Notes: generated by a model from the letters alone, not told the origin. A stretch of 47,150 nucleotides of DNA from Candidatus Taylorbacteria bacterium RIFCSPHIGHO2_01_FULL_51_15 (GCA_001820935.1 MHRI01000029.1:1-47150); one strand, 5' to 3'. Shown: positions 1 to 8,432, counted from the first letter of the stretch. Numbers and translations: made by a program.

Positions 1-244
1 CGATTAGCTTATCACTCCTTACCACAAGTCATCGCAGAGTATTGCACAGCTCTAGCGTTCGGACCTCCCTCCAGATTTCTCTGGAGTTCATCCTGCTCAT
101 GGTAAGCTCACCTGGCTTCGGGTCTGATGAATACTACTTGTCGCGCTATTAACACTCGGTTTCCCTTTGGCTCCACCCCGGAGGGGCTTAGCCTTGCAGT
201 ATGCATCAACTCGTTGGCTCATTCTTCAATAGGCACGCTACCAC

Positions 245-414
245 CGTCACATCGCGCTAGGCGCGATGTGACGGAATTTCCAATTTACAATTACCAATTT
301 TCAAATAAATCCCAATGCCCCAATGTTTTAAACATTGAAAATTGAGACCTTAATTGAAAATTGCAAAATTGATAATTGAAAATTCCGTCCATCACACGCA
401 GTGTGATGTGACGG
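245..414 (-). repeat. Insertion in 23S helix 25: perfect hairpin CGTCACATCGCGC-tag-GCGCGATGTGACG, then an AT-rich long imperfect hairpin, then hairpin ATCACAC-gca-GTGTGAT
   Basis: Interrupts sequence aligning to E. coli H25 (GGCACGC...//...CTTGTAAGCATATGGTTTCAGG); low-complexity AATTGAAAATTG words on both arms. Confidence 0.85.
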
Positions 415-471
415 CTATAACTCCTTGTAAGCATATGGTTTCAGGTCTATTTCACCGCCCTCACCGGGCTG

Positions 472-511
<40 letters not shown>

Positions 512-719
512 TTAAGAAGTATTTAGCCTTACCGGTTAGTTCCGGCAGGTTCCCTCAAGCTATTCGTGTCTTGAGGTACTCAAGAACAGTAACAAGAAAG
601 ACTGTTTGTTTTCGTGTACGGGACTATCACCCCCTGGGGTGTCGCTTTCCAGCGACTTCCACTAACAAACAATTTGGTAACTTTCCTCGTATAAATACGA
701 CGTTACTGCCTTACAACAC

Positions 720-894
720 CGCGCAAAGCGCGGAAAAACAAACTTTCCAAAGCACAGTATCCAAAGTCCAAACAAAGCCCGAAATTCTCAAAGCACAAAC
801 GAAAAGATGTTTGTGAAGTTTGGAATGTTTTGTGTTTTGTTTGGTTTTTTGTGTATGTTTGTGTTTTGTATTTTGTTTCTCTGTGCTTTGCACG
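720..894. repeat. Palindromic repeat R1, copy a, inside 23S rRNA
   Basis: CGCGCAAAGCGCGGAAAAA...AAAGCACA.../...TTTGTTTGGTTTTTTGTGT...CTGTGCTTTGCACGG; strongly similar in sequence and ends to 1352-1523. Confidence 0.9.
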
Positions 895-1013
895 GTTTGG
901 GCTTCTCCGCGTTCGCTCGCCGCTACTGACGGAATACTTATTGGTTTCTATTCCTCCTGGTACTGAAATGTTTTACTTCCCAGGGTATGCCCGCGCACCT
1001 CGCAAAACCTCGG

Positions 1014-1119
1014 TGCAGAAGTATGAAGTATGAATCATGAAGTATGGAAAAAGATTTTGTCTTAATTCATAATTCCTAATTCTATATTCTTAATTCTGCA
1101 TCTCAGCTTTGTGAGATGC
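1014..1119. repeat. Third 23S insertion: imperfect palindrome GCAGAAGTATGAAGTATGAATCATG.../...AATTCATAATTCCTAATTCTATATTCTTAATTCTGC plus hairpin GCATCTC...GAGATGC
   Basis: Lies between conserved 23S segments in the domain I region (E. coli around position 150); self-complementary arms. Confidence 0.8.
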
Positions 1120-1351
1120 ACGTCTTCGCGTTTTACGCGAAGGGGTTTCCCCATTCGGACATCTCCGGATCAAAGGTTGCTCGGCACCTCCCCGGAGCGT
1201 ATCGCCGCCACGCTACGTCCTTCATCGCCTTCTTAAGCCAAGGCATCCACCATACGCCCTTGTTTCCCATCAGGAAACTTATATACCCTTCCCGACTGTA
1301 ACGCCGGGACGGGTAAACCACTTAATTAATCCTGCTCCATAGAATCATTTT

Positions 1352-1523
1352 CGCGCAGAGCGCGGAAAATGAAACACCCAAAACACAGTGCTCAAAAATC
1401 CAGACAAAGCACAGATTCTCAAAACACAAACGAAGATGTGTTTGTGAAGTTTGAGATGTTTTGTGTTTTGTTTGGTTTTTTGTGTGTCTGTGCTTTGTGT
1501 TTTATCCTCTGTGCTCTGCACGG
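1352..1523. repeat. Palindromic repeat R1, copy b, in the region upstream of 23S
   Basis: CGCGCAGAGCGCGGAAAATG...AAACACAAACGAAGATGTGTTTGTGAAG...TTTGTTTGGTTTTTTGTGTGTCTGTGCTTTG...CTGTGCTCTGCACGG; same boundaries as copy a. Confidence 0.9.
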
Positions 1524-1524
1524 T

Positions 1525-1905
1525 CCTACGAAGCATTGCTTGCCCCGTGGTCAGCTCTTGCTGACTTTACGGGGTTACCTGTTTACCCGTTCAAAACTCC
1601 TTAGTTTTGCGCGGGTTTGATCCATCCGCATCTTACCGATGCGTCTGGATCGCCTGAATAAACTCTCTTGAAGAAATTCACTCAAGCCGGCCGCGCAAAT
1701 TTTCTACTCGAAAATTCGAACGGCCAAGTCCGCCTCCGAAGCTAAAAGACCCCTGAACTCCGACGTTGCGTCGGAACCCAAAAGCGCTTCGTGACGGGAT
1801 GAAATTGTCAAAGTGGCAGTCGTTCCGTAAGCCGCCTCCGTCAGTCGACGGATGGCGAAGCCTTTCTGTGTCCGCGGGGCCAAATGACGTCACTTAGCCC
1901 CGTAG
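1525..1905 (-). ncRNA. Unidentified highly structured RNA / 23S leader
   Basis: Minus strand contains a run of stable hairpins: GGGGCTAAGTGACGTCATTTGGCCCC; TCCGACG-caa-CGTCGGA; GGCCG..ATTTTC gagta GAAAAT..CGGCC; GATCCagaCGCATCggtaaGATGCGgatGGATC; ACCCGcgcAAAACTaaggAGTTTTgaaCGGGT; CCCCGTaaaGTCAGCaagaGCTGACcACGGGG. No convincing ORF. Confidence 0.6.
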
Positions 1906-2025
1906 AAACACAAAACCCGCGGTTCAAGCGGGTTCCTATTGCCATTTGGCAAAACGCAAAAAAAGCTCTGCGTTCAGGTCTTCCGCTGTGAAATTAGGGT
2001 GATATTTGACATCGGTTGTGGGGTA

Positions 2026-2053
2026 AGTATAGCGAGGGGCGATGTTTTGTCAA
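2026..2053 (-). promoter_or_regulatory. sigma70-type promoter for the 23S leader/23S transcript
   Basis: Minus strand TTGACA - 16 nt - TATACT. Confidence 0.7.
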
Positions 2054-2099
2054 ATCTTTGGACTTCCCTCCTGTGGAATCTCTGGGGATACGCAAAAAC

Positions 2100-2145
2100 T
2101 GAAAACCCCTCCGGCCTTGCATCGCAAGGTCAGGGAGGGGTTCTA
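2100..2145 (-). terminator. Rho-independent terminator downstream of the 2176-2871 gene
   Basis: Minus strand AACCCCTCCCTGACCTTGCGATGCAAGGCCGGAGGGGTTTTCAGTTTTTGCG. Confidence 0.7.
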
Positions 2146-2175
2146 GCACTACTCTGTGAGGCCCAGTAATCTCGA

Positions 2176-2871
2176 CTATCTTCGGTGAGACTGTATTTCT
2201 TCGCGAATTTTTTCAATGAATCCAGCCGCCGCTTGCTGACCGCCAAGGCCGAAGGAAAGGCCGAACGCGAGCGAAAGCGCGACCACAAATCCGGTGAAGA
2301 GCGTCTGAATGAGAGGCCCGCCAATGTTGAGCTGAAAGAGCGCCATGAGGACGGCGAAGATCCAGATCGCCCACTTCGTAACCGAACCGAGGAAATTTGC
2401 GGACTTTACTCCTGCCGCCATGGCACCACCCACCACGATCCTCTGCATCGCGGAGGCAATAAGGACGGCAACGAGCAGGATAAGTACCGCCACGATGACT
2501 TGCGGCAAGTAGAGGACGACTTCATTCAAGAATGTCGTTACCTGCGTGAGTCCGAGGACGTCGAGCGACGCGACAAGAAACACGATGACCACAAACCACT
2601 CGATAAGATCGCCAAGAAAGCGTCCTGAATCGAGGTTGAATCCCGCGCGCTTCAGTACGTCGTCAACTTTCGCCCCCTTCAGTAAATTATCGATTTTGAG
2701 TGATTTGACAATTTGACTTACCACCTGACCGAGCAGTGAACCAATGGCCCACCCCACAATGAAGATGACGAGTGCGATGAGCAGTTTGGGTATAAACTGA
2801 ACTACTCCCGCGCCGATATCGTAAAAGGACTCCCGAAGCCCTTCCGCGAGACTGTTTAAAAACTCTAACAT
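2176..2871 (-). CDS. MscS-like / TM-helix-repeat small-conductance mechanosensitive channel-type membrane protein
   Basis: ORF with 5 or so TM helices; motifs IVGWAIGSLLGQ, LVASLDVLGL, LSFGLGGQQAAAGFIEKI; Met at 2871 preferred over ORF start. Confidence 0.75.
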   Translation of the reverse strand: MLEFLNSLAEGLRESFYDIGAGVVQFIPKLLIALVIFIVGWAIGSLLGQVVSQIVKSLKIDNLLKGAKVDDVLKRAGFNLDSGRFLGDLIEWFVVIVFLVASLDVLGLTQVTTFLNEVVLYLPQVIVAVLILLVAVLIASAMQRIVVGGAMAAGVKSANFLGSVTKWAIWIFAVLMALFQLNIGGPLIQTLFTGFVVALSLAFGLSFGLGGQQAAAGFIEKIREEIQSHRR

Positions 2872-3095
2872 GTTCTCTTTTGTGAATCTCTCATCCCGAT
2901 ATGTGTCCGGAATGCAAAGATAATTAAACGAGTAATGAGGAACCAAATAGCGACGCTGCCTTTTGACCAAAGGGTGCGAATGCTTCGACCTTATTTGGCT
3001 TTAAGTTCCACCTTGAAATTATAGCACCTATTAGGGAGTAAGCGGGGGGTGGATTGTGGATAGCCAAAACGGGAATAAAAAAGGAGAAAAAGCCT

Positions 3096-3752
3096 TTAAT
3101 GAGCCGTGGCCGATCGCTTTGTCTCCTCCATAGGAGGAAGCCCTATGCGGTCGAGTACCGTCTTGTGTGGAAAGTCGAGTATGTCTCTTATGAGTTTGTC
3201 ATACATGCCGAGCCGGTAATTGAATTCGCCGGTTTCAAAAGCGGCGTACTGGAGTTCCTTGCCGATTTCGGCCTCCAACCCGCGCATAATGCCCTCAAGA
3301 GTGCCGCGCCGCAGGTGATCGGCGACGACGAGCATGTCCACTCGGCTCTCGGTATCGTGGATAAATACTCCCGCGGTGATAACGAGTTTCAGCCGCCCTG
3401 CCCTCGAAAGTTTGCGGACAATCTCATCGCCCTTGAGAAGGCTGGTGTCAATGAGAAGTCTCTGCAGTTCGGCAAAATAAGGGAAAGTGGGGTTCAGAAT
3501 CAAGCCTCCCACTTTTGTGCGGACAAATTTGTTCTTCTTGCCGCTTTTTCGGAGTACCCTCTTAACAAATCCCTTGTTTCGGATGAGCCTCATCTTGCGC
3601 AGGAGTGACAGTTCGTGCCTCGCGAGCGCCACACTGACTCGAGCACGTTCCGCCACGTCCTCTTTAGTAAAGGGTGTCTCCGGGTTAAAGAGAAACAGCC
3701 GCATGATTTTCACCTTGCTTTCAGAGCCGAATAGTTTGCCTAAGATGTCCAT
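3096..3752 (-). CDS. Winged-helix transcriptional regulator-like protein with C-terminal nucleotidyltransferase-like region
   Basis: N-terminal LFGSESKVKIMRLFLFNPETPFTKEDVAERARVSVALARHELSLLRKMRLI resembles wHTH. Confidence 0.65.
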   Translation of the reverse strand: MDILGKLFGSESKVKIMRLFLFNPETPFTKEDVAERARVSVALARHELSLLRKMRLIRNKGFVKRVLRKSGKKNKFVRTKVGGLILNPTFPYFAELQRLLIDTSLLKGDEIVRKLSRAGRLKLVITAGVFIHDTESRVDMLVVADHLRRGTLEGIMRGLEAEIGKELQYAAFETGEFNYRLGMYDKLIRDILDFPHKTVLDRIGLPPMEETKRSATAH

Positions 3753-3818
3753 GGAATACGAATAACGAATTGGTACGAATATACGAATGGCAACGGATAA
3801 GGAGACTTCGCCTTTCTG

Positions 3819-3844
3819 TCATTCCCGCGTAGGCGGGAATCCAG
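3819..3844. repeat. GTCATTCCCGCG-ta-GGCGGGAATCCAG small inverted repeat (dRS3/REP-like)
   Basis: ATTCCCGC..GCGGGAAT perfect arms; resembles a repeat widely found in bacteria. Confidence 0.7.
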
Positions 3845-3990
3845 TTTTTTCTTCTTCCTAAAAGCTAGAAGCTATCAGCTAAAAGCTCGTGTAGGCCATT
3901 CTAGCACCAACCCCAAATTGCGCTAGGAGTTGACATAAAAGATATAATTTGCCACAATCTTCGAAGAACTCTAAACCTGAAAAGGAAAGA

Positions 3991-4233
3991 ATGAACGCGC
4001 AACCATACATAAACGAACCAGCGATTACCAAAGAAACTCTCAGGAACAACGACATTGTTGTTCAGGATGACGTGGTGTATTCATTTGAAGAGGGATTTGA
4101 CCCGGAACAGCTCTGTCCCTTCTGTGGGGAAAAACTTGGCAGATGTGTGTCACAACGCATCAAGATTGTGCGTACCTCTCAAACCGCCATCATTCATCGC
4201 GGTTCATGCGCAACTGCACTTTTCTACTCTTGA
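3991..4233 (+). CDS. Small putative zinc-ribbon protein (80 aa)
   Basis: ATG preceded by AAAGGAAAG SD-like sequence; CPFCGEKLGRC motif; TTGACA upstream and terminator downstream. Confidence 0.5.
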   Translation: MNAQPYINEPAITKETLRNNDIVVQDDVVYSFEEGFDPEQLCPFCGEKLGRCVSQRIKIVRTSQTAIIHRGSCATALFYS

Positions 4234-4259
4234 TGCTTTACGGTCGAGACAAGCGAAAC

Positions 4260-4300
4260 CGCCCGCGGGGATTCCTCATTCCTGCGGGCAGTTTTTATTT
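4260..4300 (+). terminator. Rho-independent terminator
   Basis: GCCCGCgGGGattcctcattCCTGCGGGC followed by AGTTTTTATTT. Confidence 0.7.
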
Positions 4301-4343
4301 CTGCGTTATTCCGCGTCAAGTCTGCGACAGTCTGCGGGTAAAG

Positions 4344-4754
4344 TTACTTCAGAGTAACTTTACCACCGGCCGCCTCAATGTCCTTCTTGAGTTTTTCCGC
4401 ATCATCCTTCTTCATGCCTTCCTTCAGCATCTTCGGAGCCGCGTCCACGAGATCCTTGGCTTCTTTCAGCCCCATTGCAAGGGCTTCCTTGACTACTTTG
4501 ATGACCGCAATTTTCTGCGCGCCCGCATCGGAGAGCTCGACGTTAAACACCGTCTTTTCCTCTTTTGCCTCACCAGAGCCTGCGGCGGAGGCGGGTCCGG
4601 CTACAACCGCCGCGGCTGAAACGCCGAATTTCTTTTCAAGCGTCTTTACGAGCTCATGTAGGTCCATGACCGACATCTGCTCGACGGCATCAATGATTGA
4701 TTTGAACTTCGCCGGAATTTCGACTGGCTCGTCTGTTTTTACTTCGTCCACCAT
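4344..4754 (-). CDS. rplL: 50S ribosomal protein L7/L12
   Basis: [49 protein letters not shown]...[14 protein letters not shown]. Confidence 0.98.
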   Translation of the reverse strand: MVDEVKTDEPVEIPAKFKSIIDAVEQMSVMDLHELVKTLEKKFGVSAAAVVAGPASAAGSGEAKEEKTVFNVELSDAGAQKIAVIKVVKEALAMGLKEAKDLVDAAPKMLKEGMKKDDAEKLKKDIEAAGGKVTLK

Positions 4755-4859
4755 ATGTAGTATATCTCTAATCAGAGCACGAATTTCCCCACGAATATCT
4801 CGAAACTTGATTCGAGATTATTCGAGTCTGAATTAGAGTTGGATTAGTGATTAATAGGA

Positions 4860-5357
4860 TTATTTTTTCTTTGCTACTTCGGAGAGTCCCACCACCAATC
4901 TTTGTATCGGTGAATTCATGAGATTAGCGAACTGCGCGTAGAGCGTCTGGCGTGAGGGAATACTTGCAAGCGCGACCATCGTCTCACGATCCTTATAGAA
5001 TCCCTCGAAGATGCCGCCAAGGATATGGACGGCCTTCTCGAGCTTCTTCTCGAAGGAGAACACCTCACGAGCCGGGGCGGTAAGGTCGGTGCCCTTTGTT
5101 TCAAGATACGCAACGCCGATCTCACCCTCGAGGGATGGAATGGTCCCTTCCGTCTTGATTCCTTCAAGCGCTTTGCGAATGAGTGTCTTTTTCGCCACAA
5201 AGTAGCCTGTCTCTCCTTCCCGGAGTTTACGCCGAAGATCCTGCGCGTGTTTGACCGTAAGCTTGTGAAAGTTGACGAAGATGACGCTCTTCGATTCGGC
5301 AAATATCTTTTGGAGTCGCGTAAGAATTTCCCCTTTCTTTGCTTTAGTAATTGCCAT
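4860..5357 (-). CDS. rplJ: 50S ribosomal protein L10
   Basis: MAITKAKKGEILTRLQKIFAESKSVIFVNFHKLTVKHAQDLRRKLRE...; adjacent to rplL. Confidence 0.95.
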   Translation of the reverse strand: MAITKAKKGEILTRLQKIFAESKSVIFVNFHKLTVKHAQDLRRKLREGETGYFVAKKTLIRKALEGIKTEGTIPSLEGEIGVAYLETKGTDLTAPAREVFSFEKKLEKAVHILGGIFEGFYKDRETMVALASIPSRQTLYAQFANLMNSPIQRLVVGLSEVAKKK

Positions 5358-5776
5358 GTGACTGATTTTTAAGAGCGGAGCGGTATATGAATACATATAA
5401 TTGGTTCACTCGCTCGGAATAATTCGAATCGGAATTCGACTATTTCTCGCTCGCTGCCAATTATAAAAATCGTCATCCCGAGGAAATTCCCATTTCCGAG
5501 GGAGACTGATTTTAGTTATTACCCGGCCGTAGTCTTAAAAAAACTACAGCCGGGTCCTCCAAAAACATAGTCGCTTTTGCTTCTTGTTTTTGGGGAGCTA
5601 CGCTTGTTATTTTAATCGACCTAAGGTCTAGAGAATGTTCACTAAAACTAGTGAATGTCTCGGCAGGGTCCTTGCGGATATTAACGCTTTCGCTCCCTGT
5701 CCCGACGCCTTACGGTGTGTCGGGATCCTCGATTTCCTTCATGGAAATCGGGACTGTCTTGAACCTTGTAGCAACA
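5358..5776 (-). promoter_or_regulatory. Long structured 5' leader of rplJ-rplL (putative L10 leader)
   Basis: About 420 nt between promoter and rplJ start, with hairpins GACCCGGCTGTAGTTTTTTTAAGACTACGGCCGGGT, CCCGACacaccgtaaggCGTCGGG, GATTTCCatgaaGGAAATC, TTCACTAGttttAGTGAA. Confidence 0.5.
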
Positions 5777-5804
5777 AATCTAGCATATCCATAGGCATTG
5801 TCAA
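5777..5804 (-). promoter_or_regulatory. sigma70-type promoter of rplJL
   Basis: Minus strand TTGACA - 16 nt - TAGATT. Confidence 0.6.
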
Positions 5805-5860
5805 AGTCGCCAGCCCGAGTTAATTCCGGTCCGACGAAAGGTAAAAATCCCGCGAGAAAA

Positions 5861-6022
5861 TCACTCGTCTATGCGAGACTGAAATCCTTGAAAAATGGCG
5901 GCGTAGTTTTCCTTGGCCTCCCGCCACACGCCCAAAATAGTGAGTAGCGAGAAACTCACGATAAGAATAAGTACAAAGCCGGAAAGGAACTTCCAAAATG
6001 TCTGATCAAGAAGCTTGAACAT
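5861..6022 (-). CDS. Small single-TM membrane protein (53 aa)
   Basis: MFKLLDQTFWKFLSGFVLILIVSFSLLTILGVWREAKENYAAIFQGFQSRIDE. Confidence 0.5.
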   Translation of the reverse strand: MFKLLDQTFWKFLSGFVLILIVSFSLLTILGVWREAKENYAAIFQGFQSRIDE

Positions 6023-6026
6023 GTTG

Positions 6027-6216
6027 CTAGAACCTATCTCAAAATAAATGGCGTAGCGAGGGGGTTTCCTGCCGTGCGAACCGAAGTCCTGGAGGCCGAG
6101 CCGATGCGTGCATCGGTGAGACTGAAGGACGAGGTGCAGCCGGCAGGAGACCCCAGCAGTAGCCAAGCGTTTCTTTTGTCTTTATACATGGCGGTGTATT
6201 TTGATATAGGTTCTAG
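6027..6216. repeat. ~190-bp palindromic element: terminal inverted repeats CTAGAACCTATNTCAAAATA around a 94-nt nested hairpin
   Basis: 6027-6046 pairs with 6197-6216 (about 19/20); internal GGGGTTTCCTGCCG (6061-6074) pairs with CGGCAGGAGACCCC (6141-6154); centre CCGATGCGTGCATCGG. Confidence 0.8.
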
Positions 6217-6292
6217 TACAGCAAATACCTTGTGCTATATCCAAAGTGGCATGGACTCTTACGGTAGCATCCGGTCTAGGGACGATGTACAA

Positions 6293-7525
6293 TTACGGGC
6301 TCGTCTTAAGCTCTTCTTGGAGGATTTGAATTTTCTTCATAGCGTCCTCGATTTGCTGATCAATCCCCCCTACGGTGGCGGCAATTTCATTTAACTTCGC
6401 TCGGGTTTTTGGACCGACGTTGCCGTATCCTTCGTCTCCAGGGGAAGAAAGGCCGTGTTTTTCTTGGAATTTCTTAATGGCCTTGAGCGTCGCGGCGCCA
6501 AAGAAGGTAGTTTCATTCCCAGGCGAACCGCTGCCCGTCGTAGCTATGATCGTGTCGGGGTCACTATTGAGAATCTTCTGCAGAATCTTTACCTCCGCAT
6601 TTGTCACTCCTTTCTTTAGGCTCCTGGAAGTGATGGTTCCAAGAGAAGTTGCGGAACTTTTCGCGGCAACCCCGGGGACAGGAGTGGAACTCACAGCAGT
6701 TACCGTCTTGCCCGCAAGAGAGTTAAGGACCGTTCGAGTAAGTGGTCCGACATTCCCATATCCGCTTTGTCCGGGTTTTGCAATGCCATACTTCTCCTGA
6801 AATTTTTGAACCGCCTTCAAGGTCGCAGGGCCGAAGAAGTCACTTTCATTCCCCGGCGATCCGGGCCCCGTTGCCGCAATCTTCGTATCAGGGTCGTTGT
6901 TGAGAATTTGTTGCAAGATCTTAATGGCAGGGTTCGTCATGCCTTTTGCGAGGAGCCTATCGAGTGCGCCTGAAACAGCTTTCTGGGCGGGCGGCGGGAG
7001 TGAAGCGGGTACCGCGGGCGAAGCAGCCGGAGGTGTCGCGGTTGGAGGGACGTAGATATATCCGCTGCCTCCCCCGCCCCCACCGCCACCCCCTCCTCCG
7101 CCTCCACCACCCCCTAGCGTTCCGCCTGTGGTGCAGGTCCCTGAATCAACGGTTATCTCGAATGTTTGAGAGGAAAGATGCGAAGGACTGTCATAGGTGT
7201 AAGTGCTAAGCGCATCGGTACAACTACTTGTGACGGTGACGGAGTTTGAATTTGGCGAGGAAAGCGTGCGACGATCTGTAGAGGTGACCCTGATGAACGA
7301 GTTCCCGGGCATGGTAACCGTGAATGAACCACTGCCTACCTCAATAGACTCCAGCACCGCAGAAGGCGCGGCAACGGTGAGGCTCACTCCCCCCACCGAG
7401 AGAATCGTGTCTGTGGACCCTAAGGTAACATCGTTATACGCGGCAAAGCTCACGGCAGGCACCGAAATCAGCGAGAGACAGAGTGTTTGCGCCAAAAGAG
7501 ACTTAAATGTCATATTCGTGAACAT
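6293..7525 (-). CDS. Secreted protein with poly-Gly linker and two peptidoglycan-binding-like domains
   Basis: Signal-peptide-like N-terminus; 16-Gly run; two copies of ...LKKGVTNAEVKILQKILNSDPDT..GSGSPGNET.FFGAATLKAIKKFQEKHG...YGNVGPKTRAKLN. Confidence 0.85.
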   Translation of the reverse strand: MFTNMTFKSLLAQTLCLSLISVPAVSFAAYNDVTLGSTDTILSVGGVSLTVAAPSAVLESIEVGSGSFTVTMPGNSFIRVTSTDRRTLSSPNSNSVTVTSSCTDALSTYTYDSPSHLSSQTFEITVDSGTCTTGGTLGGGGGGGGGGGGGGGGSGYIYVPPTATPPAASPAVPASLPPPAQKAVSGALDRLLAKGMTNPAIKILQQILNNDPDTKIAATGPGSPGNESDFFGPATLKAVQKFQEKYGIAKPGQSGYGNVGPLTRTVLNSLAGKTVTAVSSTPVPGVAAKSSATSLGTITSRSLKKGVTNAEVKILQKILNSDPDTIIATTGSGSPGNETTFFGAATLKAIKKFQEKHGLSSPGDEGYGNVGPKTRAKLNEIAATVGGIDQQIEDAMKKIQILQEELKTSP

Positions 7526-7556
7526 GATTAGTAATCGACATGGACACTAATTCATG

Positions 7557-8432
7557 CTACCGGACCGCCCAGAAGTTGAGTGTGCCTGATGGTGTATTTG
7601 CACTACCGGTAAGATTAGAGATTTCTACTGAGATGGTATCTACGGCGGTACTTGAGGCGGAAAGAATAGCAAAACCCGGACCACCGTTTGATGGAACAGT
7701 AACTCCGTTTGTGAGTGTGCTGGTTGCTTGGACGAAGACTTTAAAGGAAGTAGTTACTCCCGTTGCTGTACTGCAAGTGCGGAATGCGGTAGTACTCGCG
7801 GTAATAGACGACTGGGCAAGATTACAGGTGCCAAAAATCATACCGGCTAGTGTCCCGTTCGTACTGTTGCCTCCGACGACCAAACTGCTAGTACTTGCTA
7901 ATCCCGAGTTAGTGGTGGCAGTTGTTGACGCATAGGCGATAGTGGCAATGCCGGTAAAGTTTGAAGTTCCAACCACCGTAAGCGTGCCTGCCGTCGCAAT
8001 GTTGCCATTTGAACCAGTCGTGGTGGCGTAGCCATTAACCATGAGATTACCAGTGAGCGACTGACCGGTTGACGAGGCGTACACCATCGTCGTAAGTCCG
8101 GTAAATGATGAAGTACCGACTACCGTAAGAGTTCCGGCAGTCGCGATGTTGCCATTTGAACCAGTCGTGGTGGCGTACCCATTGGCTAGAATGTTGCCCG
8201 CAACCTGTATGTTTCCCGAGAGTGACTGACCGGTTGACGAGGCGTATACCATCGTCGTAAGTCCGGTGAGCGTTGAGGCTCCTGTAACGGAGAGAGTGCC
8301 TCCCGTAGTTATACTAGTGCTTATTGTGGTCGCAGCTCCAACCGAGACCGCGATAAAAAGAGATGAGAAAACGAGCGACAGTGTGATGGATCGCACCGTG
8401 TCGCCTTTTCTCGTGCTGAAGAATCGTTGCAT
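7557..8432 (-). CDS. Secreted repeat protein (adhesin/fibre-like)
   Basis: Signal-like N-terminus; repeated GTLTVVGTSSFTGLTTMVYASSTGQSLTGN.. units; Ser/Thr-rich. Confidence 0.75.
   Translation of the reverse strand: MQRFFSTRKGDTVRSITLSLVFSSLFIAVSVGAATTISTSITTGGTLSVTGASTLTGLTTMVYASSTGQSLSGNIQVAGNILANGYATTTGSNGNIATAGTLTVVGTSSFTGLTTMVYASSTGQSLTGNLMVNGYATTTGSNGNIATAGTLTVVGTSNFTGIATIAYASTTATTNSGLASTSSLVVGGNSTNGTLAGMIFGTCNLAQSSITASTTAFRTCSTATGVTTSFKVFVQATSTLTNGVTVPSNGGPGFAILSASSTAVDTISVEISNLTGSANTPSGTLNFWAVR
8000..8290. repeat. ~165-bp in-gene tandem repeat
   Basis: GACTGACCGGTTGACGAGGCGTAYACCATCGTCGTAAGTCCGGT and GTTGCCATTTGAACCAGTCGTGGTGGCGTA each occur twice about 165 bp apart. Confidence 0.85.

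Noticed and set aside
711-893. ORFs 711-893(-), 830-1033(+), 1345-1536(-), 1369-1620(+) as proteins
   Set aside because: They lie in palindromic repeat R1 and rRNA; the similar peptides arise because the two repeat copies are similar, not from conserved coding.
1525-1905. tmRNA, RNase P RNA, 6S or 16S rRNA as identity of the structured region upstream of 23S
   Set aside because: No tmRNA tag/T-arm, no GAGGAAAGTCC core of RNase P, and no 16S conserved segments found by eye; left as unidentified.
2185-2628. Plus-strand ORF of 147 aa and other long antisense ORFs (e.g. 12332-12976, 40610-41482)
   Set aside because: Antisense to strongly supported genes with low-complexity or biased composition; most likely codon-bias artefacts.
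6061-6154. SRP (4.5S) RNA in the 94-nt hairpin
   Set aside because: Size and shape fit, but the conserved GGUCAGG...GGAAGCAGCC apical motif is absent on both strands.
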